Source of the DNA: Saprospiraceae bacterium
GTDB lineage: Bacteria; Bacteroidota; Bacteroidia; Chitinophagales; Saprospiraceae
Direction: 5' to 3'
Length of the DNA stretch: 9,326 nt
Assembly: GCA_015494245.1 (NCBI GenBank)
Contig: WGBN01000250.1
Location: forward strand, 1 to 9,326
Numbering within the stretch: position 1 is the first letter of the stretch; every line of letters starts with the position of its first letter. The position numbers and the translations under genes were made by a program. Positions 1 to 7,568 of the stretch are shown piece after piece. A model generated the notes under the pieces. It was not told the origin of the DNA. It saw nothing but the letters and a program-made list of their open reading frames with translations, and ran no database searches.

Positions 1-86
1 ACAGGTGTGTGGATTCGGCTGCAAGATACGCCCTTTTTTTAAAAGAGAGGTACTTTTTGTTGAGAAATCGGTCATTTTTTTAATTA
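1..86. other. Upstream region without a recognisable gene
   Basis: AT-rich bases with T-runs (34-40, 75-81). The + frame crossing from here into the cytochrome gene overlaps that gene in another frame and has no family features. A gene reading outward to the left could start just outside the window, but nothing here shows it. Confidence 0.5.
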
Positions 87-103
87 TTTGCCTTTCGGCA
101 AAT
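86..103. repeat. Perfect 7-bp inverted repeat over the -33 box
   Basis: ATTTGCC (86-92), loop TTTC, GGCAAAT (97-103) form a perfect 7-bp inverted repeat. It overlaps the predicted -33 TTTG element (87-90) and covers the alternative ATG at 102. It could be an operator for a dimeric regulator or a chance palindrome. Its function is not known. Confidence 0.35.
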
Positions 104-118
104 GAAGACCTACCTTTG
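87..118 (+). promoter_or_regulatory. Bacteroidota-type promoter for the cytochrome c gene
   Basis: TTTG at 87-90, a 20-base spacer, then TACCTTTG at 111-118. This matches the known Bacteroidota sigma-70 consensus (TTTG at about -33, TAnnTTTG at about -7) exactly in both boxes. Transcription would start around 120-126, at or within a few bases of the ATG at 123, so the mRNA would be leaderless or nearly so. This favours the 123 start over the in-frame ATG at 102, which lies inside the promoter. Promoter activity is inferred from the motif only. Confidence 0.5.
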
Positions 119-122
119 CCCC

Positions 123-533
123 ATGAAAAAACGAGTTTGCAGTGGTATGCTCATGCTTCTGCTCGGATTTGGCCCGGGCATTTCCTCCTGCACTTATCAG
201 CCCTATGCTCAGGGCGAGCGCCTTTATCTGAGTCAATGTGCAGATTGCCACATGGACGATGGAAGCGGACTGGAACAGCTCATTCCGGCCCTTGCCGGCA
301 GCAAGTTTCTGCTGTCAGAGGGTGCCGAAGTCGCCTGCCTGATTAAATTGGGAGCGAAAGACACTTTGGTCTGGCGCGGGAGGACTTTTTACGGCGACAT
401 GCCTCCCCACCCCAATTTGAACGCCACGGAAATCACCAACATCCTCAACTATGCCCGAAACGCCTGGGGCAATCAGGCCCCGCCCATCAAAGTGCAGGAG
501 GTGGAAGAAGTCTTGCTAAAATGCAAAAGGTAA
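123..533 (+). CDS. Class I c-type cytochrome, probable lipoprotein
   Basis: Small single-haem electron carrier of 136 residues when started at 123. The N-terminus has basic residues (KKR), a hydrophobic stretch and a lipobox-like ISSC ending at Cys23, so the mature protein is probably lipid-anchored and faces the periplasm. The haem-attachment motif CxxCH is CADCH at residues 39-43. The likely axial methionine is Met93 in the DMPPHP motif, followed by the usual C-terminal helix of the family (ATEITNILNYARNAWGN), so both ends of a class I cytochrome c fold are present. An in-frame ATG at 102 would add seven residues (MKTYLCP) but lies within the predicted promoter and ahead of the natural signal peptide. 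Two further cysteines (72, 134) lie outside the haem motif. The partner oxidase or dehydrogenase is not in the window, so the specific electron-transfer role is unknown. Confidence 0.88.
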   Translation: MKKRVCSGMLMLLLGFGPGISSCTYQPYAQGERLYLSQCADCHMDDGSGLEQLIPALAGSKFLLSEGAEVACLIKLGAKDTLVWRGRTFYGDMPPHPNLNATEITNILNYARNAWGNQAPPIKVQEVEEVLLKCKR

Positions 534-584
534 AGCTCGTTTTGTAATCCATTGGGCATTCAGGCTAAAAAACACCGGCCCGGC

Positions 585-616
585 TTTCTATTTCTCACAG
601 AAAGATGGTACTTTAG
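585..616 (+). promoter_or_regulatory. Probable promoter for the large secreted protein
   Basis: TTTC at 585-588, 20 bases, then TACTTTAG at 609-616. This is one mismatch per box from the Bacteroidota TTTG / TAnnTTTG consensus and has the same spacing as the promoter before the cytochrome gene. Transcription would begin near 620, giving a leader of about 25 bases before the ATG at 646. The remainder of the 112-base spacer (534-645) shows no convincing terminator or gene. Confidence 0.35.
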
Positions 617-622
617 CGGCTG

Positions 623-649
623 ATGAAAAAAACCAATTTGCACTTATGA
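623..649 (+). other. Possible 8-codon leader ORF overlapping the next start codon
   Basis: ATG at 623 opens a frame encoding MKKTNLHL. Its TGA stop (647-649) overlaps the ATG of the large secreted protein (646-648) as ATGA, the arrangement typical of translational coupling. It begins almost at the predicted transcription start. There is no independent evidence that it is translated, and an overlap this short can arise by chance. Confidence 0.2.
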
Positions 650-3600
650 AGAAGTTATTCGGCACTCTATCCTTTTTCCTCGCGGCCCTCAGTCTTTTTG
701 CCCAGCCTGCCAATGACGATTGCAACGGCATCATTGATCTCGGTGTGGCGCCTTACTGCCCCGATACCGTCTTTTTTACCAATGAAAATGCCACTGCAAC
801 GGATATCGGCAACGACAATGTCCCGGGCGTCAATGGTTGTATGGGGCTGGGGCCCATGCAACACGATGTGTGGTTTCAGTTTATCGCCTCAGATACCATT
901 GCTGACTACACCATTGAAGTCATAGGTGTTACCGATGGCATGGGTTCTACGGCCATGATCATGCCGCAAGTGGCCATTTATCGCGGCGATTGTGAATTTG
1001 ACGGCCTCCAATTGCTGGATTGCAACGCAGCTGACCTCAATGAAAGCAGCGTGCAGCTCAACGTCTCCGGCCTTACGCCCGGCCTGCCCTATTTCTTACG
1101 CATTACGGATTACTCCGAGAGTGCCACGCCCAACTGGGGCACCTTTAAGCTCTGTGTTCGCCCCAAAGACCCCGTCATCATCATTGACGACGATGTGGTT
1201 ACAGACTTATGCATTGGCGAAGTCTATGACAGCGGCGGCCCCGATGGCGATTACAGCGCCAACGAAAACTACACCCTGACCATCCAGCCGCCGGCTCCGG
1301 TGGGATGTATCAATTTTACCTTCGAATACTACAACATAGACGAGTTCGGCGAGCAAATCATCTTTTACGACGGCCCAAGTACTTCTTCACCGGTCATCGC
1401 TACCATCACCGGCCAAAACTTCACAGACGGCGGTGGCGGCGCCGTCTGCTACCAGGTATCGGCAAGCAGCGGAGCGCTGACCATGCAATTCATCTCGGAT
1501 GGCAGTGTTGAACTCGACGGCTTCCACGGCTATTGGGAGTGCTCCTCAGAGCCCTGTGAGCCTTATGCCCTGATACAAACAGAAGAGACCCAGGATACCT
1601 CTACCATCGTAGATGCTCTGACCAGTCCCCAGACTCAATTGACCATCACCAACATCAACTGTCCAAATGGCGCTATGGGCGTTTTCAGCCAGGGCGATCT
1701 CACCGACCTGGGCTTAGAAAAAGGCCTGTTGCTTACTTCCGGAAGTGTAACAGGCGTCTCCAATCCCGGCAGCTTTTTCACCAGTCAGGGCAATGGCGCC
1801 CCCGGAGATGCCGACCTGGACTTCCTCTCCAACCTGCCCGGGGGAAATGGCCAACCGTCCTTTGATGCCTGCATCCTCGAGTTGGACGTCTATGTAGCTA
1901 CCGATGAACTCAACTTTGAATACGTATTTGGCTCCGAAGAGTATCCCGAATATGTAAATACTTCTTTTAACGACATCTTCGCCTTCCTCATATCAGGCCC
2001 CGGCATTACAGGTATCCCGGGCCTCAACGGGCAAGACAACATCGCCGTACTGCCACCACCCATCAGCGTCCCCGTAGAAATCAACAGCGTCAACAACCTC
2101 CAAAACTGGGAGTATTACCGCAACAATCTCGATGGCCCCAGCGTAGCTTATGACGGCCTCACCTCCGACTACCTCGGCGTTAAAAAGAGCCTCACGGCCC
2201 ATGCCAATGTCATCCCCTGCAATACCTACCACCTCAAACTGGCCGTGGCTGACCGTGGCGACGGAGTGTTTGACTCAGGCGTCTTCATCTCCGACATCCG
2301 AGGCTCGCATCCGGTAGCCAGCATTGATTCTCAAAATGGCGTGGATTACCTGGCTGAAGAATGCACACTCGTGCCAGACTTTGTCATCTTCCAGTTGAAC
2401 GAACCCGCTCAGGATACCCTTACCTACGAAGTGCAAATCACCGGAACGGCAACGCCCGATTTGGATTATACCACCACAGTGCCCAACCAAATCACCTTCC
2501 TGCCCGGGCAAACCACGCAGACCTTTCAAATTGCCGTCTTGTCTGATGGCATTCCCGAAGGCGAAGAGTACGTAACTTTTTCGCTCGTCAAGGATTTTGG
2601 CTGCGGCGAGGTGGTATTGGATTCGGTCTCCATACAGATTTTCGATGAGTTGCAGGTCGAAATACTCCACGGTGTGGATACGGCCTATGTCTGCCAGGGA
2701 GGCAGCCTCAACATCAGCGCCACGGGTGCCGCCAGCTATTTCTGGACGCCCATCAGTGTGTTTGACAATCCCGGTATTCCCAATCCCGTCGTTACGCCTC
2801 CGCAAAGCATGTTTGTATATGTGGCAGGCACCGTCGGCCCCTGCGTGGATATGGACTCCACCTGGCTCGAAGTCCTCGACCCCACCCTCGGCATAGGCAC
2901 TCAGGACCCCACAGGAATCTGTCAGGGCGATACCGTGTTCCTCTTTGCCAGCAACAATGTGGGAAATTCCAACTTAAACTGGACGCCCTTAGATGGCATC
3001 GTCAGCGACCCCACTCAACCGGGGATTTTTGTAGCTCCTCAACAGACGACCACCTATTCCGCCAGCGTAGAGATCGAAGGTTGCAGCGCTTCGGATGAAA
3101 TCACCATCTTTGTTGACACCTTCGATCCGGGCATGCTGACGACCTCCGACACCACCATCTGCCAGGGATACCCCGTGCAGTTGGCAGCTCCCATTTCACC
3201 GGACACCAGCACCACCACTTATCTGTGGCTGCCTCCGCTGTACTTAGACAATCCCAACATTGCAGGAGCCACAGCTATGCCGGAAACGGACATCACTTAC
3301 ACCCTCTTTTCCGTAAGCCAAAACGCTTATTGTGCCGATACGGCCAGCATCAGCATCGAAGTCATTCCGGCAGATGTAACCATCATACAACCCCAGGAAG
3401 ATTATCTCGAAATCTGCCTCGGAGATTCCGTACAAATCAACACTACAACGACGCATTCGGGCATCATGTGGACGCCCTCCGACTGGCTGAGCGACCCTGC
3501 TTCCGAAAATCCGGTCGCCACACCTGAAGAATCGGTTACCTATGTGGCCTCGCTGCAAGTCGGAGAATGCATTGTTTACGACTCCCTGCACATTCGCGTA

Positions 3601-5124
3601 GATTCTTTACCCGATCTGACCATCATGGCTGACAGCCTGAAAGATCCTTACTGTGCAGGCGAACAGGTCATCCTCTTCTCCGATACGTATGACCCCGTCA
3701 ACTTCCCTGACATCATGCACCAGTGGCAACCTGATAATGCGGGCCTGCTCACTTCCGATACGCTCTTCAACCTGGTATTGTTGCTGAGCGATACCATCAC
3801 CATGACGCGCTACACCAACAATCATGCCTGCGCGGACAGCGCCAGCATAACGCTCAATGTGATTCCCACGACAGCTCTGGAAGTTACGCCCACAGATACC
3901 ACCATTTGCCCGGGCAGCTCCGTGCAATTAGAGGCCAGCAGCCCCATAGAAGTAACGGAATGGACCTGGGAGCCGGCTCTGGGCCTCAGTTGTACCGATT
4001 GCCCCAATCCGGTAGCAACGCCTCCTACAACGACCCAGTATAGCGTCTCGGCCGACATCCAGGGCTGTGCCTCGCAAGGGCCACCCGTGCTCATTACGCT
4101 CTACCCGCAACCACAATACCAATTTGCAGACCCCGCAGCCATTTGCGCCGGAGAAAGCATAGAACTCAACCAGATTACCGACCCCAACGCGACCTACTCC
4201 TGGTCTGTGGACGGCAATGAGTTCAGCACCGAGCCGCAGCCCGTCGTCAGCCCTGCTGAAACGACGACCTATACCCTGCTCATTCAGTACCTCGATTGCG
4301 AACCGGTCGAAGACCAAATCACGGTGGAGGTCGTACAAGAACCTCAACTGACCGTTAGCGAAGACCAAAAGATCTGCCTGGGCCAATCCGTCACCCTGAC
4401 TGCCGATGGCGTCGTCAGCGGTTCTTACTCCTGGCAGCCGGGCAACGAAAATACGGCCAGCATCCAGGTAACTCCTTCTCAATCGGGTTGGTACGTGGTA
4501 ACTTTTGAAGATGCCGCCGGTTGCTTCGTAACCACCGATTCCGTTTTCGTGGATGTCGGCGAGGGCTTCTTTGTATCCGAGATTACGGCCGAGCCCGATA
4601 CGGTTTTTGAAGGCGATCCCCTCCTTCTCAATGTGTTGACCGATCCTGCTACCCTGCTCGATCCCGCCTACGCCTGGTTCTTCTCAGGTGTGGACCCCGT
4701 TGGCGACAATGCCGCACAAATAAGCGTCATTGCCCCGGGCATTGAAGACAACGAGACTGAAGCTGTCTCCGTTTACTACCAGGTAGTCATCACCGATGGC
4801 TATGGCTGCACAGATACAGCCAGTGTGAACGTACTGGTTTACAACAGCCTCTACGCCATCCCACAACTCTTCACGCCCAACGATGACAACCACAACGACA
4901 CTTTTAAGATCTACCACACCGAGGGAGGTATCGAAGTCCTCACCTTCAATATTTACAACCGTTGGGGACAATTGGTCTATGGCAACGAAGACGGCAAAGC
5001 CGAATGGGACGGCACCCAAAACGGTCAGCCGGCACCCAGCGACGTCTATGTCTATTACGCCGAAATTCGATTGGGCGATGGCAGAATCGTCGTCGAGAAA
5101 GGAGATGTTACCCTTTTGAGATAA
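646..5124 (+). CDS. Giant multidomain T9SS-secreted surface protein (CUB, choice-of-anchor L, Ig-like repeats, CHU_C)
   Basis: A 1492-residue exported protein, probably a surface adhesin or binding protein delivered by the type IX secretion system. Residues 1-20 are a signal peptide (KK, hydrophobic core, cleavage near FAQ/P). Residues 21-172 form the ANDDC-type domain common in Bacteroidota secreted proteins (PANDDC, HDVWFQF at 73-79). A CUB domain spans about 189-299 (VYDSGGPDGDY, then IIFYDGPSTSSP, GALTMQFISDGS and DGFHGYWEC). A choice-of-anchor L domain spans about 320-553, with the hallmark FEYVFGSEEYPEY (424-436), NDIFAF (442-447) and DSGVFI (543-548). A Calx-beta-like domain follows (566-668). 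Residues 671-1400 are nine Ig/PKD-like repeats. The end (about 1401-1492) is the CHU_C / gliding-motility-associated type B sorting domain: LFTPNDDNHND at 1408-1418 and NRWG at 1438-1441, finishing in GDVTLLR. No catalytic domain was recognised. By family knowledge, type B domains direct export and attachment or release with the help of PorP/SprF-like partners, none of which is in the window. The ligand is unknown. Confidence 0.9.
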   Translation: MKKLFGTLSFFLAALSLFAQPANDDCNGIIDLGVAPYCPDTVFFTNENATATDIGNDNVPGVNGCMGLGPMQHDVWFQFIASDTIADYTIEVIGVTDGMGSTAMIMPQVAIYRGDCEFDGLQLLDCNAADLNESSVQLNVSGLTPGLPYFLRITDYSESATPNWGTFKLCVRPKDPVIIIDDDVVTDLCIGEVYDSGGPDGDYSANENYTLTIQPPAPVGCINFTFEYYNIDEFGEQIIFYDGPSTSSPVIATITGQNFTDGGGGAVCYQVSASSGALTMQFISDGSVELDGFHGYWECSSEPCEPYALIQTEETQDTSTIVDALTSPQTQLTITNINCPNGAMGVFSQGDLTDLGLEKGLLLTSGSVTGVSNPGSFFTSQGNGAPGDADLDFLSNLPGGNGQPSFDACILELDVYVATDELNFEYVFGSEEYPEYVNTSFNDIFAFLISGPGITGIPGLNGQDNIAVLPPPISVPVEINSVNNLQNWEYYRNNLDGPSVAYDGLTSDYLGVKKSLTAHANVIPCNTYHLKLAVADRGDGVFDSGVFISDIRGSHPVASIDSQNGVDYLAEECTLVPDFVIFQLNEPAQDTLTYEVQITGTATPDLDYTTTVPNQITFLPGQTTQTFQIAVLSDGIPEGEEYVTFSLVKDFGCGEVVLDSVSIQIFDELQVEILHGVDTAYVCQGGSLNISATGAASYFWTPISVFDNPGIPNPVVTPPQSMFVYVAGTVGPCVDMDSTWLEVLDPTLGIGTQDPTGICQGDTVFLFASNNVGNSNLNWTPLDGIVSDPTQPGIFVAPQQTTTYSASVEIEGCSASDEITIFVDTFDPGMLTTSDTTICQGYPVQLAAPISPDTSTTTYLWLPPLYLDNPNIAGATAMPETDITYTLFSVSQNAYCADTASISIEVIPADVTIIQPQEDYLEICLGDSVQINTTTTHSGIMWTPSDWLSDPASENPVATPEESVTYVASLQVGECIVYDSLHIRVDSLPDLTIMADSLKDPYCAGEQVILFSDTYDPVNFPDIMHQWQPDNAGLLTSDTLFNLVLLLSDTITMTRYTNNHACADSASITLNVIPTTALEVTPTDTTICPGSSVQLEASSPIEVTEWTWEPALGLSCTDCPNPVATPPTTTQYSVSADIQGCASQGPPVLITLYPQPQYQFADPAAICAGESIELNQITDPNATYSWSVDGNEFSTEPQPVVSPAETTTYTLLIQYLDCEPVEDQITVEVVQEPQLTVSEDQKICLGQSVTLTADGVVSGSYSWQPGNENTASIQVTPSQSGWYVVTFEDAAGCFVTTDSVFVDVGEGFFVSEITAEPDTVFEGDPLLLNVLTDPATLLDPAYAWFFSGVDPVGDNAAQISVIAPGIEDNETEAVSVYYQVVITDGYGCTDTASVNVLVYNSLYAIPQLFTPNDDNHNDTFKIYHTEGGIEVLTFNIYNRWGQLVYGNEDGKAEWDGTQNGQPAPSDVYVYYAEIRLGDGRIVVEKGDVTLLR
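2656..4845 (+). repeat. Array of nine ~80-residue Ig/PKD-like repeats within the secreted protein
   Basis: Eight repeats begin with a C-x-G-x-x-hydrophobic motif whose cysteines fall at protein residues 683, 759, 839, 924, 1003, 1088, 1167 and 1244, a period of 76-85 residues. A ninth unit has Phe1321 in that place (VFEGDPLLL). Most units then show a W-x-P strand, an NP-V-x-TP...TTTY-like stretch and a second cysteine near the end (for example EGCSASD, AYCADTAS, AGCFVTTD), suggesting one disulfide per domain. The units are diverged, not near-identical, so this is an old tandem domain array that probably forms a stalk. Confidence 0.8.
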
Positions 5125-5150
5125 ATTTTTGTCCGGCTTACGCCAAATGA

Positions 5151-5191
5151 AAACTGTAGAGCGCAGACATGCCGCTCTACAGTTTTTTTTT
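5151..5191 (+). terminator. Strong intrinsic terminator after the secreted-protein gene
   Basis: CTGTAGAGCG (5154-5163) pairs perfectly with CGCTCTACAG (5173-5182) across a 9-base loop, followed by nine T (5183-5191). Three A before the stem can extend pairing with the T-run to 13 bp, so it might also work weakly on the other strand. It begins 26 bases after the stop at 5124 and separates this gene from the receptor gene. The palindrome also resembles dispersed palindromic repeats of the GTAGAG...CTCTAC type, so terminator and repeat could be the same element. Confidence 0.85.
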
Positions 5192-5239
5192 GCCATCTTT
5201 GCAGCCTCTCAGTCATTCAAATGAGACAGAGACCTTGAG

Positions 5240-5247
5240 TACTTTTA
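5240..5247 (+). promoter_or_regulatory. Possible -7 box for the receptor gene
   Basis: TACTTTTA is one base from the TAnnTTTG consensus and would place the transcription start near 5252, about 10 bases before the ATG at 5263. No good TTTG lies at the matching -33 position (TTCA at 5216-5219). A promoter is needed somewhere here because a strong terminator precedes it; this is the best candidate I see, but it is weak. Confidence 0.25.
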
Positions 5248-5262
5248 CAACGCAGAGCTGAT

Positions 5263-7545
5263 ATGAGAACATGGCTATTATTCGCAGCAGTATTTTCTTT
5301 CTTCGCTTTTCAGGCACAGGCCCAAAACGGAAGCATTCGCGGACACGTATATGACCGCGAATCGGGCGAGCCCATCATCTACGGCACAGTGCAACTCTTT
5401 AGCCAAAGTGATACCCTGGGGGTAAACTCCGACATAGAGGGCTTCTTCAGTTTTGGAAATTTGCCGAAAGGCAACTATAAACTGCTGATCACTTACGTGG
5501 GCTATGACTCTCTGAGTTTAGACATTCAACTCAAAGCAGGCCAGATTTTTTATCAGCAATTCTACATGAATGAAAGCAGCATCAACTTAGGCACCGTACA
5601 AGTCTCTGCCCGCAAGAGCACTGCCAAAACCGATGTGCAAATCTCCAAATTAAAAGTCTCACAAAAAGAAATTCGCTCGCTCCCCTCCGTGGGTGGCGAA
5701 CCTGATATTGCCCAGTACCTGCCGGTCTTGCCGGGCATCATCAGTACCGGAGACCAGGGAGGTCAATTGTACGTGCGGGGCGGATCGCCCATCCAAAACC
5801 TCATCCTGCTCGATGGCATGACCATCTACAACCCCTTTCACTCCATAGGCTTTTTCTCCGTTTTTGAAACGGACATCATTCGCAATGTGGACGTCTTGAC
5901 GGGGGGCTTTGGAGCCTCTTACGGAGGCAGAATATCGGCCATCATTGACATCCACACCAGAGAAGGCAACAAAAAGCACTTCGCCGGCAAAGTTTCCGCC
6001 AACCCCTTCCTGGGAAAAATCTTATTGGAAGGCCCCCTCAAAAAACTCACCGAAAGCGGAGGTGGAAGCGTCTCTGTACTTTTCACGGCCAAGCAATCTT
6101 TGATTGATAAAACCTCACCCGTTCTCTATCCCTATGCCGAGTCTGTCATTCAGAGCAACAGCGGTTTGCCGTATCAGTTTACAGACGTTTACGGCAAGCT
6201 CTCTGCCCTGGGTGGAAACGGGAGTAAAGTGGAAACCTTTGGATTTCGCTTTGCCGACCGCGTGGACTACTCCATCGCTTCTCTGGCCTGGTTGTCATCC
6301 GGAGGTGGAGCGACCTTTAAGCTGGTGCCTCCCAACTCCAACCTCATCATGGGGGGCAACATCACCTTTTCAGATTACAACATCAGCCTGCAGGAGCAAG
6401 ACAACAGCCCCCGCCAAAGCCGCATCAGCACCTACTCCGCCCAACTCGACTTCGGCTACTTCGGCTACAACAACGAACTCCACTACGGCTTTGCTTTCAA
6501 CGGGCTTTCCACCGATTTTCAGTTTCGCAATTTTCTCGGGGTAACCATTCAGCAACAGGATTTTACCACGGAGTTGGCCGGCTTCATCAATTACCGCCAA
6601 AAATTGGGCAAACTCATCATCGAGCCCGGCCTGCGGGTACAGATGTATGCCTCTCAACAGGAGACTAAACTCGAACCGCGCTTTGGCGCCAAGCTCAACG
6701 CTTCAGATCGCCTGCGCTTTAAATTCGCCGGAGGCCTGTACTCGCAAAACCTCCTCAGCACCGTCAATGAACGCGATGTGGTCAACCTCTTTGTCGGCTT
6801 CCTCTCCGGCCCTGAGCAAACCATTTACGAACCCGGAACCCAAACGCCCACCAAAGACCAACTCCAAAAGGCATTTCACGCCGTAGGTGGCCTGGAATTC
6901 GACCTCAGCCCACAGCTTGAACTCCAACTCGAAGCCTATCACAAAGGCTTCACCCAACTCATTGAGCTCAACCGCAACAAACTCACACCTCAAGACCCCG
7001 ACTACTCCGCCATTGAAGGAAAAGCCCAGGGCTTAGACCTCTCCCTGCGATACGAAGCAGCCAACACCTATCTCTGGCTCACTTACTCCCTCGGGCAAGT
7101 GTTGCGCAACGATGGCGAACAAACCTTTCCCACCATCTTCGACCGCCGCCACAACATCAATCTGCTCTTTACCTATGCCATGGGCGAAAACAAAGACTGG
7201 GAATTCAGCCTGCGCTGGAACTACGGCTCCCCCTTCCCCTTCACCCAAACGCAGGGCTTCTATGGACAACTCAACTTTGTGGAAGAGGGCCTCAATACCA
7301 ATCCCGCAACAGCTAACCCACCCATTGGCATCCTCTATGCCGAAGAGCGCAATGGCGGACGACTGCTGCCCTATCACCGCCTCGACCTGTCTTTGAAAAA
7401 GACCTTCGACTTCGGCCTCGAAATCATCGCCAGCGTAACCAATGCCTACAACCGCAAAAACATCTTCTACATAGACCGCCGGACAGCCAAACGCGTAGAT
7501 CAACTCCCCTGGCTGCCTTCGCTCGGGCTTTCTTACTCCTGGTAA
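5263..7545 (+). CDS. TonB-dependent outer-membrane receptor with carboxypeptidase-regulatory-like N-terminal domain
   Basis: A 760-residue outer-membrane transporter. By family knowledge it would bind an extracellular substrate and import it using TonB/ExbBD energy. Residues 1-20 are a signal peptide (AQA/QNG). Residues about 24-105 form the carboxypeptidase-regulatory-like beta-sandwich typical of Bacteroidota receptors (SIRGHVYD, SGEPIIYGTV, ITYVGYDSL). The stretch LGTVQVSARK near 109-118 sits where a TonB-box-like segment usually lies. The plug follows (about 130-236), with QLYVRGG at 168-174, LLDGMTIYNPFH at 182-193 and FGASYGGRISAIIDI before the barrel. Residues 237-760 are the beta-barrel, ending in an aromatic Trp as outer-membrane proteins often do. 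It is shorter than the ~1000-residue SusC class, and no SusD-like lipoprotein is adjacent, so a glycan-uptake role is not supported. The substrate (siderophore, metal, cofactor or peptide) cannot be told from sequence. The start is the only ATG that gives a clean signal peptide. Confidence 0.88.
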   Translation: MRTWLLFAAVFSFFAFQAQAQNGSIRGHVYDRESGEPIIYGTVQLFSQSDTLGVNSDIEGFFSFGNLPKGNYKLLITYVGYDSLSLDIQLKAGQIFYQQFYMNESSINLGTVQVSARKSTAKTDVQISKLKVSQKEIRSLPSVGGEPDIAQYLPVLPGIISTGDQGGQLYVRGGSPIQNLILLDGMTIYNPFHSIGFFSVFETDIIRNVDVLTGGFGASYGGRISAIIDIHTREGNKKHFAGKVSANPFLGKILLEGPLKKLTESGGGSVSVLFTAKQSLIDKTSPVLYPYAESVIQSNSGLPYQFTDVYGKLSALGGNGSKVETFGFRFADRVDYSIASLAWLSSGGGATFKLVPPNSNLIMGGNITFSDYNISLQEQDNSPRQSRISTYSAQLDFGYFGYNNELHYGFAFNGLSTDFQFRNFLGVTIQQQDFTTELAGFINYRQKLGKLIIEPGLRVQMYASQQETKLEPRFGAKLNASDRLRFKFAGGLYSQNLLSTVNERDVVNLFVGFLSGPEQTIYEPGTQTPTKDQLQKAFHAVGGLEFDLSPQLELQLEAYHKGFTQLIELNRNKLTPQDPDYSAIEGKAQGLDLSLRYEAANTYLWLTYSLGQVLRNDGEQTFPTIFDRRHNINLLFTYAMGENKDWEFSLRWNYGSPFPFTQTQGFYGQLNFVEEGLNTNPATANPPIGILYAEERNGGRLLPYHRLDLSLKKTFDFGLEIIASVTNAYNRKNIFYIDRRTAKRVDQLPWLPSLGLSYSW

Positions 7546-7568
7546 GTAAGCTGATGTGATTCAATATT

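Noticed and set aside
5..346. 113-residue + frame at the window start
   Set aside because: It overlaps the cytochrome c gene in another frame, has no recognisable domain, and the cytochrome frame contains CxxCH and the axial Met motif.
553..590. Possible terminator after the cytochrome gene (CCGGCCCGG with flanking A and T)
   Set aside because: The best pairing leaves a one-base loop or only a 4-bp stem, and no continuous T-run follows.
3928..4482. 184-residue minus-strand frame inside the secreted-protein gene
   Set aside because: Antisense shadow of a well-supported coding region; low-complexity Arg/Gly-rich sequence with no domain. The same applies to other long antisense frames at 2275-2805, 4684-5196 and 7033-7503.
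5194..5201. CATCTTTG as a -7 box for the receptor gene
   Set aside because: One base from consensus, but no TTTG at the -33 distance, and it directly follows the terminator T-run.
5263..7545. SusC/SusD glycan-uptake locus
   Set aside because: The receptor is only 760 residues and no SusD-like lipoprotein or glycosidase is adjacent; the nearby 247-residue lipoprotein does not look like SusD.
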